A stretch of 32,006 nt of DNA from a virus. The notes beneath the pieces were generated by a model. That model saw nothing but the letters and a program-made list of their open reading frames with translations. It ran no database searches and was not told the DNA's origin. The stretch spans positions 1 through 32,006 of IMG/VR virus record IMGVR_UViG_3300020182_000119. One strand, written 5' to 3'. Shown here piece by piece: positions 1-8,121 of the stretch (its first letter is position 1; each line of letters starts with the position of its first letter). The translations under genes and the position numbers were made by a program.

Positions 1-253
1 CGATCTCACCCTCATAGTAGCCCTCATCAAGCACCAACTGGGTTCCTGAGAATGAAAAGACAGCAATACCGTCTGCAAAGTTGCCACCTACGTCAGCAGC
101 CGCCAATGTAAACAAAGTAGTGGTGGTGCCTTTGGCCCTAAACTTCAGCGCACAAGAACCACCAGAAAAGTCTATAGCTGTGCCTGTGTCATCACGGGTC
201 AGCTTTGCTTGAATCTGTGGGGCTTGATCGCCCTGTACTAATTGATAAATCAT
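1..253 (-). CDS. Tail/baseplate protein, BppU-like N-terminal domain (partial, cut by window edge)
   Basis: This is the N-terminal 84 codons of a gene that runs off the left edge. It starts at ATG 253 with a good ribosome site (GAGGTGA) four bases after the stop of the preceding gene. The translation begins MIYQLVQGDQAPQIQAKLTR and continues with an alternating beta pattern ending in LDEGYYEGEI. That resembles the immunoglobulin-like N-terminal domain of baseplate upper proteins (BppU_N), a virion domain in which this pattern precedes the last beta strands. It follows tail-tip genes, which fits a peripheral tail or receptor-binding role. The match is by pattern only, and the rest of the protein is not in the window. 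Confidence 0.6.
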   Translation of the reverse strand, partial: MIYQLVQGDQAPQIQAKLTRDDTGTAIDFSGGSCALKFRAKGTTTTLFTLAAADVGGNFADGIAVFSFSGTQLVLDEGYYEGEI

Positions 254-257
254 TCTA

Positions 258-698
258 TCACCTCGGCTCAGTTGGCCATATTATATCATCTAAAGACGTA
301 GCTTCAGAATGCGTTTCTGGTATGTCTCGCAGGGCTTGCCTGTAGGTCGCCCATTCTGCCTTCTTTGCGTCTGTAATCTGGGAATCAAGAATTTGCGTCC
401 AATCGCAAGAAAACAGCTTAATGTCTCGGCTGCCTCTTACATCACCCCAAAACAATGCACCACTAAATGCCCACGCTGAACCTACCCACTCATGGTATAC
501 GGAAGGCTGAGAATCCCTTGTCTGCCAGCCATTATTCCAATACCAAGTATTGATAACGTCCTGATCATTAGATTCATGGCTTATATGCCTAGCAACGCAT
601 CCACTATATTCTTGACCATCGACGTACATATTATCAACAGCAGGACTGATCGTATATGCCACCTGACCATCTGACTGCACCATTGCTACTTTTATCAT
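258..698 (-). CDS. Phage tail assembly chaperone-like protein (Phage_tail_APC type)
   Basis: 146 residues. The C-terminal half carries the signature DWTQILDSQITDAKKAEWATYRQALRDIP (split here only by reading: DWTQ, then KKAEWATYRQALRDIP). This is typical of short phage tail or fibre assembly chaperones of the Phage_tail_APC/XkdW group, which help fold or attach fibres. The N-terminal half is rich in Trp and Tyr and unassigned. The start overlaps the stop of the upstream gene by 4 bases (695-698), so translation is probably coupled. It sits between tail-tip proteins and a BppU-like protein, which suits a host-binding accessory role. The C-terminal family is fairly secure; the partner is unknown. 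Confidence 0.7.
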   Translation of the reverse strand: MIKVAMVQSDGQVAYTISPAVDNMYVDGQEYSGCVARHISHESNDQDVINTWYWNNGWQTRDSQPSVYHEWVGSAWAFSGALFWGDVRGSRDIKLFSCDWTQILDSQITDAKKAEWATYRQALRDIPETHSEATSLDDIIWPTEPR

Positions 699-1387
699 GT
701 CAGTATTCCAATTAGATTTGTCTTGAAGCCGCCACCAAACGATCCAGATGGACTAGGCGCTGCATTAGTTACTGGCGTTATTTTCCCAGCTATCGTTTTA
801 GCAGTAAAGTTGAACTCCTGAAAGAACGAATACAGTATTGAGAAGTTAGGGAAGCCTTGAGGACTTCTGCCAACCTGATTTTTGCCGCTCATCAACGTAT
901 ATACTCCGCTCATAGATGCAACCGTAAATGATGTCGGGGTAGTAGATGTCGATGTTAAGTCATCAAATGACACTGCTGATACTCTTAAATTAGAGTTGTT
1001 CGAGCTATACGCCTGCTCACCATTAGCTTTGTAAACATTTAAGCCGTGATCTGGTGAGCTATTAGTAGGCATATCTCTCGATCTAACACCTATAAAATAA
1101 TCTACAGTAAAGCTAGAGCTTGCCTGCCAAGGGGCGAAGAATGCGAACCCGTCAGAATACACCGCTAAAGTTATCTGCCTAGTAAATGTTTGTGCAGTTG
1201 GCTTGGCAAATATCAGATAATCAGTTGGCGTATTAGCAGGAAAAGAAACCTTGTTAAGGGTCTGAGTCCCAGCAGAATTGACATAGCTTCTAGTCACCGA
1301 GCCACTAGCAAACGACGATATGTTGTCGTAGGTTGCGTCAATCTGCGTGAAGCCTGATTGGTTTTTAACCAATATGCCGTAGCTCAT
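695..1387 (-). CDS. Tail-tip associated structural protein (MSYGI-type)
   Basis: 230 residues, predicted beta-rich, with no signal peptide. It starts MSYGILVKNQSGFTQIDATY, which parallels the start of the upstream 93-residue protein (MAYGLKVYDASSNIRLDTTD). I know this opening from small tail-tip proteins of marine phages. The C-terminus is Gly/Ser/Pro rich (PSPSGSFGGGFKTN). The start overlaps the upstream stop by 4 bases. The position directly after the tail-tip J-like gene implies a virion component, possibly a fibre or decoration of the tip. No enzymatic motif was seen and the exact role is unknown. Confidence 0.65.
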   Translation of the reverse strand: MSYGILVKNQSGFTQIDATYDNISSFASGSVTRSYVNSAGTQTLNKVSFPANTPTDYLIFAKPTAQTFTRQITLAVYSDGFAFFAPWQASSSFTVDYFIGVRSRDMPTNSSPDHGLNVYKANGEQAYSSNNSNLRVSAVSFDDLTSTSTTPTSFTVASMSGVYTLMSGKNQVGRSPQGFPNFSILYSFFQEFNFTAKTIAGKITPVTNAAPSPSGSFGGGFKTNLIGILT

Positions 1388-1665
1388 ATCCTAAACACCT
1401 GCACGTTATATGTGCCAGCATTTGTGCTGTCAGTATTAGTCACGGTGAACTGATTAGTGCCGATACTAAGCTCTAAAAATAGATTGCTTCCCTGAGTTTC
1501 ATTAAGCCCCCAAGTGCCATCATTAGTTAGCCCAGATACAGATACGTTAGTCGATGAACTAGCCGATACTGACCCAGTATAAAAAGCCACATAGCGAAAC
1601 TCTCTATCAGTCGTATCTAGCCTGATATTAGAGCTTGCGTCATATACCTTTAAACCATAAGCCAT
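1384..1665 (-). CDS. Small tail-tip associated protein (MAYGL-type)
   Basis: 93 residues, Ser/Thr/Asn rich and beta-strand-like throughout, starting MAYGLKVYDASSNIRLDTTD. Its first ~20 residues resemble those of the next gene, suggesting a shared attachment segment. The start shares a base with the stop of the J-like protein (at 1665), and it overlaps the next gene by 4 bases. It is probably a virion protein of the tail tip. No catalytic motif was seen. Confidence 0.6.
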   Translation of the reverse strand: MAYGLKVYDASSNIRLDTTDREFRYVAFYTGSVSASSSTNVSVSGLTNDGTWGLNETQGSNLFLELSIGTNQFTVTNTDSTNAGTYNVQVFRI

Positions 1666-4600
1666 TAGGACAGGTCACCAAGTTGAACGCGGAGCGTTGA
1701 TCCTTCGTAAATCTTTATAACGTCCGACTCTATCTCCATCCTTGATCCGCTTGCAGCAGACTTAATGCTAATTCCCGCGCTTGCAGTTCCTGCAATATTT
1801 ACCTGACTAACATCAATAGTGCCTGTCTTTAGCAGGCCGCCATTGATAGTAGTAATCTCAGTGCTAGATGCATCAGCAAGCTCACTGTTTAGATTAGTAA
1901 ATGTCACCAAGCCATCGAACTGGAAGCTTGCAAAAGGTGTACCAAACGTAAGAGTCTGTGTCCCGCCAAACGTAGCTTCTGTAACATAATAACTGGTAGC
2001 CCAATACTTAGCGTCACCCCCAGTGTTAGTTGGCGGTGTTCTTGACCAGTTAGTAGTGAGACCACCAAATGCTCCAGTGCTAAAGTTGTAGGACGTTGCA
2101 GACGGGCTTGACGGTGCAGTAGCACGTGACAAATAGTAATAAACATACCCAGCAGCATTTCTAGGGCCGTCAGCTCCTGTGATACTTTGCCCGTCTTCTC
2201 CGTTCTGCACAAAAAGAACAGGCGTAGTCCAAGATAAGCTAGAGTCAGTACCAGTCGCCCCGCTAATTTGCGCTTTGGTTATCGATATATAAACAGGGTC
2301 AGTTCCGCTTGGTATTTCCTCAGACCAGCCAGATGGGGCAGTAATCGTATTAGTAGTAAAGTTATAAGAGCCTCCAGACGGTGCGCTGGGTGTAGTTGAA
2401 TCCCTTTTATGAACAGCAAACGTAAATGTACTTAAACCATCAGTGCCATCATCACCATTTTCAGCAATAACCACGGGTGTTGACCAAGTGCCTGCTGTAA
2501 CCGTACCTGTATCACCAGATATAGAGAATTGGAATGTAGCCTCGTAGATAGGATCAGTTCCAGAAGGTATAGTTACCGACCAACCGCTAGGGGGTGTTAG
2601 TACGTTAGTTCCAAAGTTAAACGTGCCGCCTGTTGGAGTAGATGGCGTGCTAGTGTCCCTTTTGAAGATTGGAGCCGTAAAGGTAGACTTGCCGTCAGTA
2701 CCATCAATAGCAGCCGCGTTAGTGGTAGCTGATACCTCTGCCGTATATAGCGGGTTACCATTCCCATCGACAGTCTTATTTCCACTGTAATCAACCGATC
2801 TAAACTTGTAGTAATAGGTCGTTGCGTCAGCCAAGCCGCCATTCAAGAACTCAGCATTAGCACCAAAGCCACCCCCTACAGTAGCGACCTCAGAGAACGA
2901 TCCACCAGAAGATGTGGCACGATAGACCTCCACATTAGAAAAGTCCTTATCCGATGGGTTAGTCCACTCAAGACTGATTGATTTATAACCAGCGGTTGCT
3001 GATATAGGTGTCGGCAATGCAGGCGCAGTAGTATCTCCGACAGAGCCTTCGTTGGCATATACAAACCCACTCTTAACGCCAAGCGAGTTGATTGATCTAA
3101 CTCTGGTGTAGTAGGTCGCACCAGCCTCAACTGGAGAGATTCTATAAAGCGTATCGTCAGTCACTACAGACTGGAATGTGCTGTTATCTGTAGACCACTG
3201 AACATCATACTGATCCACGAATGAGTCGGTACTTGCTGTCCACGAAACAACCATAGAGGTAACGATAGTTCCGTCCAGAGCAACACTGGTCTCAGCGTTA
3301 GCCTGTAATCCAGTAGGAGGTACAACACTAAATGGATCAGGTAAGTTTGGAGCAGGGTACGCTATCTCTTCGGCAGAGGTATCATAGGTATAAATTGAAC
3401 TATCATATTCAATTACATTGACAGTGCAGGTGCCATTATAATTTAAAGTGATTTCCTCAACCTGAAAAGGCTTTCCGACCCAAGCTGGAGTCGGATGGGT
3501 AACAGTGACAATATCGCCAACACTTAATTTAATCGACTCACTTGTTGCAGTAAAAGATGCTCTTGTTGCACTTCGTGATCTTCTGAGCATCACTCTTGCT
3601 AAGTCCCTAGCGACATAAAAGCTGGTCACTGTTTCTAAGTCCATATTCTCAACTAAAAGAGTGCCACCATCTTCATTCAAAAAGGTAGTTTCTTCTGTAG
3701 AGCCAGCATCAGGCCATACTGCTTGGTCTGGCTGGTAATCAAGTTCAGCGTTAGGAAACTTGACAATCATCCTGTTAAATTTGTCTTTCTTTTCCTCACC
3801 CTTGATCGAAATGCCACCAATTATTGTGTCTGTGTCAAATGCAAAAACACTAGACCCAGACTTGTCTATTTTTAACCCATATTCACCCTGAGTATAAGGA
3901 AGGAACCCACGGCATCCTTGAAGCATTGTTTTGATGTTAGAAAATAAAGTTTCATCGGTCTGCAAAACAGCGTGCGTCTGGAATATCTTTTGTCCTGATG
4001 GGCCGCCAGAATAAAAAGTCACACTCTCGTCGCAGTCAGTAGCTGCTGCTGCAAATGCAGTGTCATCAATCGCTGATGATGGCAACCCCTTCCCGTATCG
4101 TGCATTAGTAAGGTAATCACGAATACATAAAGCAGGGTTATCACTATACGCATTAGCCGCGCTAGGACTTCTAGGATCGTAGACTTTCTTGCCACGCACT
4201 AAAGCAGTTATTTCAGGTATGCCGCTAAATGCGTCCTGATCCCACTTTAATCTTATTCCAATGTATGCAACACCACTTAGCTTATGTGCTGTAGTCCAGC
4301 CACTAGCCTCTGCCAACAATGAGTCATAGGTTTGATTGTCAGCACCAGTATGCACATTAACAGTGTAGAGGCCAGTATATTGACTGTCGGTAATAGGCTT
4401 ATCATCTAAAAATATATTTGTAATGGCATCGACTTCGCCCTCACATAATGTCAAAGCAATATATAAGTATTCATTTGGATCGCCACCACTAGCATCTCTA
4501 GTAGAAACAAATACCCTGACACCACCGACACGCCTAGTGCCATAAATTACAGGCAAAGGCTCAATGTTTGATTCTTTGTTAACAAGCACACCAGCCATAG

Positions 4601-4700
4601 CATCAGCTTGTTTCTTAGCCTGCTTTTTAGCTGATTGAATGCTGGAGTAACTAATCCCAGCAGATACTGCAAACAGTGCTGCGACAACCCAAAATGCCAT
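1665..4700 (-). CDS. Tail tip/host specificity protein (J-like, with FN3 domains)
   Basis: 1011 residues. The N-terminus has one hydrophobic helix (AFWVVAALFAVSAGISY) and a Lys/Ala helix. Residues ~40-460 match the phage tip-attachment (phage-tail_3) family, including NIEPLPVIYGTRRVGG and YLYIALTLCEGEVDAI. A fibronectin-III-like pair follows at ~465-680 (PTGLQANAETS; WTASTDSFVDQYDVQW; YYYKFRSVD). The C-terminal ~300 residues hold three related units (KSTFTAPIFKRD, LSTFTFAVHKRD and a diverged third), then a short end domain. In this family the protein forms the tail tip beneath the tape measure and contributes to receptor binding. It follows the distal tail and hub genes in the usual order. 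Confidence 0.88.
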   Translation of the reverse strand: MAFWVVAALFAVSAGISYSSIQSAKKQAKKQADAMAGVLVNKESNIEPLPVIYGTRRVGGVRVFVSTRDASGGDPNEYLYIALTLCEGEVDAITNIFLDDKPITDSQYTGLYTVNVHTGADNQTYDSLLAEASGWTTAHKLSGVAYIGIRLKWDQDAFSGIPEITALVRGKKVYDPRSPSAANAYSDNPALCIRDYLTNARYGKGLPSSAIDDTAFAAAATDCDESVTFYSGGPSGQKIFQTHAVLQTDETLFSNIKTMLQGCRGFLPYTQGEYGLKIDKSGSSVFAFDTDTIIGGISIKGEEKKDKFNRMIVKFPNAELDYQPDQAVWPDAGSTEETTFLNEDGGTLLVENMDLETVTSFYVARDLARVMLRRSRSATRASFTATSESIKLSVGDIVTVTHPTPAWVGKPFQVEEITLNYNGTCTVNVIEYDSSIYTYDTSAEEIAYPAPNLPDPFSVVPPTGLQANAETSVALDGTIVTSMVVSWTASTDSFVDQYDVQWSTDNSTFQSVVTDDTLYRISPVEAGATYYTRVRSINSLGVKSGFVYANEGSVGDTTAPALPTPISATAGYKSISLEWTNPSDKDFSNVEVYRATSSGGSFSEVATVGGGFGANAEFLNGGLADATTYYYKFRSVDYSGNKTVDGNGNPLYTAEVSATTNAAAIDGTDGKSTFTAPIFKRDTSTPSTPTGGTFNFGTNVLTPPSGWSVTIPSGTDPIYEATFQFSISGDTGTVTAGTWSTPVVIAENGDDGTDGLSTFTFAVHKRDSTTPSAPSGGSYNFTTNTITAPSGWSEEIPSGTDPVYISITKAQISGATGTDSSLSWTTPVLFVQNGEDGQSITGADGPRNAAGYVYYYLSRATAPSSPSATSYNFSTGAFGGLTTNWSRTPPTNTGGDAKYWATSYYVTEATFGGTQTLTFGTPFASFQFDGLVTFTNLNSELADASSTEITTINGGLLKTGTIDVSQVNIAGTASAGISIKSAASGSRMEIESDVIKIYEGSTLRVQLGDLS
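1905..2705 (-). repeat. Tandem repeat units in the C-terminal part of the J-like tail protein
   Basis: Three tandem protein units of about 85-90 residues lie in frame in the tail-tip gene (limits approximate). Units 1 and 2 are clearly alike: STFTAPIFKRD / STFTFAVHKRD, then TPSTPTGGTFNF / TPSAPSGGSYNF, PPSGWSVTIPSGTDPIY / APSGWSEEIPSGTDPVY, and an ending TPVVIAENGDDG / TPVLFVQNGEDG. Unit 3 is more diverged (RATAPSSPSATSYNFSTG, TNWSRTPP). The units look like an array of beta domains on the tail tip, made by duplication. DNA identity between units is limited, so the duplication is not recent. Confidence 0.7.
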
Positions 4701-5255
4701 CTATTTTTTACCCCATTTCAAGTCTTTGATTGTATTTGCGGCAAACTCAAATCCTTCATCATTAGGAAAGTGTAACGCTTGAGAGTTGTGGTTAGTTTTT
4801 CTGCCGTTTAACTTTTCGAAGTCAGCCCAATGAGAAGCTGTAGTTACGCTAATCTCACTAGAGCTTTCATCATCTTCGATTGAGAACCCTGTAATAAAAC
4901 CATCGAACACTAATATCGGGCTTCCAACAACAGCATCATTACTATCAAGCACAGCCCTATATAGCTTAACAGGAACGTCAACATAATTTTGCGTGAGGAA
5001 TATGCTGACATAACTTTGTTCGACAGAGCTAAGAGTTATATCTATACCATTGACAGCTAACTCTGCGGATTCAGATGAAGAGCCAAAGCTGAGAAAGTTA
5101 GCACTGCTGGCCCATGTGCTTGATAATGCAGATATGTCTCTATCCCAATCAGTTATCCTGATGGCAGTAGAAAAACCAAAATAGATTAGGGTTGCAAAAT
5201 TAAATGAGTCACCCTGTAAAGCTGCCTCTGTGCTTGCATTGATCGATCTGGTCAT
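4701..5255 (-). CDS. Tail hub/baseplate protein (DUF2163-like)
   Basis: 184 residues, starting MTRSINASTEAALQGDSFNF and containing LIYFGFSTAIRITDWDRDI, LSSVEQSYVSIFLTQNYVDV and VKLYRAVLD. This pattern matches the DUF2163-type tail proteins that lie between the distal tail protein and the tip protein in many siphoviruses. It sits directly between those two genes, ending one base before the J-like start. Its stop region ends in basic residues (DLKWGKK). The family fit rests on pattern and position. The likely place is the tail distal end. Confidence 0.68.
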   Translation of the reverse strand: MTRSINASTEAALQGDSFNFATLIYFGFSTAIRITDWDRDISALSSTWASSANFLSFGSSSESAELAVNGIDITLSSVEQSYVSIFLTQNYVDVPVKLYRAVLDSNDAVVGSPILVFDGFITGFSIEDDESSSEISVTTASHWADFEKLNGRKTNHNSQALHFPNDEGFEFAANTIKDLKWGKK

Positions 5256-5833
5256 TAGATTGCCTCAATAAAGTCAACTTCATATTTTACGAGTGAGGCC
5301 AGCCCTACAGAATATTGCTGCAAATCGTTATTTAAACGTACAGTAAATGGTACGTTATCATAAGTAATCGCAGTGTCATTTGCAGTAGCTTCACGAAGAG
5401 CAGGCTCAATAGTAAGAGTGCCTGATCCAGTTAAATCAGAAACCACCATATAAACTTTATTATGGTTAGCGAACTTAATGACATCTCCAGCCTTTAGGGT
5501 GCCAGACAATCCGTCAATGACAATAGAAGTTTCACCAATACTATCTGCTCCAACTGTCTGTACAGTGCCTGTGGCATTGCCTGATTTAGAGCTTATTTCT
5601 GGTAGCACGATCTGAAAGGTTTCAGCCATGCCATTTTGTGCCATTATAAAAGCATAAACAGGAGCAAATTCTGCGGTAGTCAAAGGCGGGTATGTAGCCT
5701 TAAATTCAAACCGTTGGCCGCCAATATTGCGTACCTGAGTACGCCCAGACAAGCTCTCGCTCATTAGGTTGTATGACTTAGAGGTAAACCCGACCGAGTT
5801 AAAAACGGGGGTGCTGGGATAAGTTCCACTCAT
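5255..5833 (-). CDS. Distal tail/minor tail protein
   Basis: 192 residues. The text QRFEFKATYPPLTTAEFAPVYAFIMAQNGMAETFQIVLP is a pattern I associate with minor tail proteins just after the tape measure. A central insert (residues ~85-150: GTVQTVGADSIGETSIVIDG and LKAGDVIKFANHNKVYMV) is a small beta domain. The start overlaps the tape-measure stop by 4 bases. It is probably the distal tail or a minor tail protein joining the tube to the tip. The assignment depends on position as much as sequence. Confidence 0.65.
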   Translation of the reverse strand: MSGTYPSTPVFNSVGFTSKSYNLMSESLSGRTQVRNIGGQRFEFKATYPPLTTAEFAPVYAFIMAQNGMAETFQIVLPEISSKSGNATGTVQTVGADSIGETSIVIDGLSGTLKAGDVIKFANHNKVYMVVSDLTGSGTLTIEPALREATANDTAITYDNVPFTVRLNNDLQQYSVGLASLVKYEVDFIEAI

Positions 5834-7629
5834 ACTAGGCTCGCTGCTCCTTTGTTATTCATCGCTTGATTAATCATGCCAATAATCTGGCCTCTGCGAG
5901 ATTGTAACAGTTGATCGAACCCTTTAGTGTCATTCGCCTGAATAGTAATATTTACAGCAGGAGCTACTCCTTGACCTTTGCTGTGGTCAATGACAGTTTC
6001 ATTAGGATGCAGAATAGCAGGGAAACCACCTTTGCCGTCAACACCGCCAGCCCTTGAGCCGCTGCCAGTAAAGCCACCGCCATCAAAAGATTGCGATCTA
6101 ATCTGGGCAACCTGAGCAAGACCAGCAGTTACTACACCAGCAGCCATCATAAAGTTTAGAGGTGTTGAGTAATCACTCAGGGCTTTAGAGGCTCCAGAAT
6201 AAGTGTTCATTATCGCCTGCCCAATCTGGAAGGCTTTATTAACCGCAAATAGCTTTTTGCTGTGGGCTGAAGATGCGGCAAACTGCTTGCCAAGCTCACC
6301 CACTACTTGCTGTGTCTTTTCGGTAGCTGTCAGGGCTTCGAACTTAGCTAAGTTAATAGCACCTTTCCGCCTTATTTTATCTTGAAAAGTTTCTTGCTTT
6401 ACAGCCTTTTCACCTTCAGCGGCTAATACTGCTGCGGGAGAGTTAGCGGCTACAACCTCTGCGGTTTCACGGGAGGCCAGTTTTATCTCTTCATATGCGG
6501 CAAGAATCCCCTCAGCAGGATTCATCGTTCGCATTATTTCTATTTCGGTTTTGAGTTCTTGGATGCCTGCATTAGCATCGTCAAAAAAGGCAGTTATTCC
6601 ATCACCGATTATTGGCTTGCCTAGCTTTTCAGCAATAGCATCGTATAAGCCTATAAACGGACGAATTGCATCTACTAGCTCTTTACCAATAAACACGGCC
6701 AGCTGGTAAAATACTAATTTAGCTTGCTTGGCAAATATAGACATAGAGTGCAACGCACCCTGAACCTTAGCAAAAGCAGTAACCAAAGCATCTGCTACAC
6801 GTTGGCCAATATTACCAAACTCAGCAGAGTCTACAGCAGACTGCCTAAAGAGGTTCGCTACCGTTTCAATGATCGGAGCAAAAGCAACGGCTAACTGATT
6901 ACCTAAGCCAGTGAATACGCCTTTAGCCCTAGTTATAGAATCATTAGCCGCTTCAATCTGTGCAGTGTCTGCTCGGCTCATAGCCAGACCAAGTATATTG
7001 GCCTCTTCTGCCATTCTAGCCAGACCCTCAGAACCACCTGCTAACGTATTAACAAGGGCAACACCTTCAGAATCAAACAGCTTCATAGCAAGGCGAACTT
7101 TATCTGACTGGCTTTTTACTTTAGCCATAGAATCAGCAATCACATTCATCTGCTGGTCTAAAGGTAATTGCTCTAGCTCAGACGCATTAATGCCAAGCTC
7201 ATGCAATGCCCCTACAGCCTCTCCTGTGCCGTTAGCAGCCTCACTAACTCTTCGGGTAAGGCGTTGCATTGCCATATCCATAGTGCCAGCAGAAACGCCT
7301 GTAAGCTCTGCTGCATGACGCAACCCAGCTAAAGCCTCTGTAGTTATACCTATCTTGTCTGCCGTCTTTGCTAATTGGTCGCCTGATCTAAGAGATGAGA
7401 CTGTCAGCGCAGTCATTGCAGTTGCGGCAGCAGTTATAACCACAACCGCAGCTTGGAAGGCTTTTTTAGCAACCGTGGCTAAACCGCTAATAGCTTTTGT
7501 AATAGTAGGGAATCGTTTTTTAACTTTGTCTGCGGCTTTACCTATCTTTGCAAAACCATTGCGAATGCCTGCGAATGCTGCTTCGGTCTTATCAAAAGCC
7601 TTGATTATAATGTTTACATTTTCAGCCAT
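5830..7629 (-). CDS. Tape measure protein
   Basis: 599 residues, Ala/Lys-rich and largely helical. There is a hydrophobic stretch near residues 55-80 (AAVVVITAAATAMTALTV) and another near 470-490. The N-terminal region (LAKTADKIGITTEALAGLRHAAELTGVSAGTM) is a typical tape-measure segment. The C-terminal region with GGFTGSGSRAGGVDGKGGFPAILHPNETV is the characteristic end of many tape measures. In this family length sets tail length, and 599 residues is short, implying a tail near 90 nm if the usual ~1.5 Å per residue applies. The start lies inside the end of the upstream frameshift ORF (7622-7629), as in lambda. Confidence 0.9.
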   Translation of the reverse strand: MAENVNIIIKAFDKTEAAFAGIRNGFAKIGKAADKVKKRFPTITKAISGLATVAKKAFQAAVVVITAAATAMTALTVSSLRSGDQLAKTADKIGITTEALAGLRHAAELTGVSAGTMDMAMQRLTRRVSEAANGTGEAVGALHELGINASELEQLPLDQQMNVIADSMAKVKSQSDKVRLAMKLFDSEGVALVNTLAGGSEGLARMAEEANILGLAMSRADTAQIEAANDSITRAKGVFTGLGNQLAVAFAPIIETVANLFRQSAVDSAEFGNIGQRVADALVTAFAKVQGALHSMSIFAKQAKLVFYQLAVFIGKELVDAIRPFIGLYDAIAEKLGKPIIGDGITAFFDDANAGIQELKTEIEIMRTMNPAEGILAAYEEIKLASRETAEVVAANSPAAVLAAEGEKAVKQETFQDKIRRKGAINLAKFEALTATEKTQQVVGELGKQFAASSAHSKKLFAVNKAFQIGQAIMNTYSGASKALSDYSTPLNFMMAAGVVTAGLAQVAQIRSQSFDGGGFTGSGSRAGGVDGKGGFPAILHPNETVIDHSKGQGVAPAVNITIQANDTKGFDQLLQSRRGQIIGMINQAMNNKGAASLV

Positions 7630-7771
7630 TAGATTCGCTCTGTATTTTGAAATAGGCCATCCATTCGTGGAAATGGTTAAGCGGCATATTTTCTGCTTCT
7701 TCTATTGTGAGGTGGAGGCGGTCAGCCAAGGAAAGCAGGTTCATCCTCGACTGATCGCTTTTTAGTTTCCC
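7622..7771 (-). CDS. Tail chaperone extension (T part of G-T), reached by -1 frameshift
   Basis: The -1 frame opens at the slippery heptamer 7765-7771, just before the stop of the upstream chaperone, and runs to TGA at 7622. It adds about 47 residues (LKSDQSRMNLLSLADRLHLT and on to FKIQSESNG). An internal ATG at 7744 could allow separate initiation, but the exact frame match to the slippery site favours a fusion protein. In lambda and many other tailed phages the equivalent G-T fusion binds tape measure and tail-tube proteins during tail assembly. The end overlaps the tape-measure start by 8 bases. Confidence 0.82.
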   Translation of the reverse strand, partial: GKLKSDQSRMNLLSLADRLHLTIEEAENMPLNHFHEWMAYFKIQSESNG

Positions 7772-8109
7772 TCAAGTGCCTCAGATGTCTCAATCTCTGC
7801 AAACATCTGATTGGCAATTTCAGAGATAACACTTGTCTCCTCACCCATCAGGTCAATGCGATCCTCAGCAGAAGTAAAGAGCTTGGTGCCGCCCTCGTCT
7901 TCTGCCTTCATGCAAATCAAATCTACCATTGCACCGACAGTAGTGTTTTGAAGAAAGTTAGGGTGCTTCTTCTGCAACTGGTCTAAGTCATAGCAGGTAA
8001 TGCTTCTGCAATACAACTTAAACGCTCCAGATTCGTCACCCCATTCTGGCACCTGCACTTCTCGTGCCTCAACCTTTCTTCTACTGCGTAACTCTTTAGC
8101 TAATCCCAT
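7762..8109 (-). CDS. Tail assembly chaperone (gpG-like)
   Basis: 115 residues, acidic toward the C-terminus (EDRIDLMGEETSVISEIANQMFAEIETSEALEGN). It lies between the tail tube and the tape measure, the invariant place for the gpG-type chaperone. The N-terminus (MGLAKELRSRRKVEAREVQVPEWG) has the basic-then-acidic character common in this group. Its last codons, GAG GGA AAC TAA, form a slippery site letting some ribosomes continue in the -1 frame. The protein acts in the cytoplasm during tail assembly and is not expected in virions. Confidence 0.85.
   Translation of the reverse strand: MGLAKELRSRRKVEAREVQVPEWGDESGAFKLYCRSITCYDLDQLQKKHPNFLQNTTVGAMVDLICMKAEDEGGTKLFTSAEDRIDLMGEETSVISEIANQMFAEIETSEALEGN
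7765..7771 (-). promoter_or_regulatory. Programmed -1 ribosomal frameshift site (G GGA AAC)
   Basis: On the minus strand the heptamer reads G-GGA-AAC in the zero frame of the chaperone gene, immediately followed by the stop TAA. This fits the X-XXY-YYZ rule, and the lambda G-T site is the near relative G-GGA-AAG. After a one-base slip the next codons are CTA AAA AGC GAT, leading into the open T-part frame. The site, position and downstream ORF agree, so the frameshift is very likely functional. Confidence 0.85.
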
Positions 8110-8121
8110 GGTTTAATCCCC

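Noticed and set aside
1904-2212. Minus-strand Leu/Arg-rich ORF within the tail-tip gene
   Set aside because: Alternative frame of repeated Thr/Ser/Gly-rich coding sequence; no start signal.
6911-7318. Plus-strand ORF opposite the tape measure (135 residues)
   Set aside because: Shadow of the Ala-rich tape-measure gene. No ribosome site and no plausible protein pattern.
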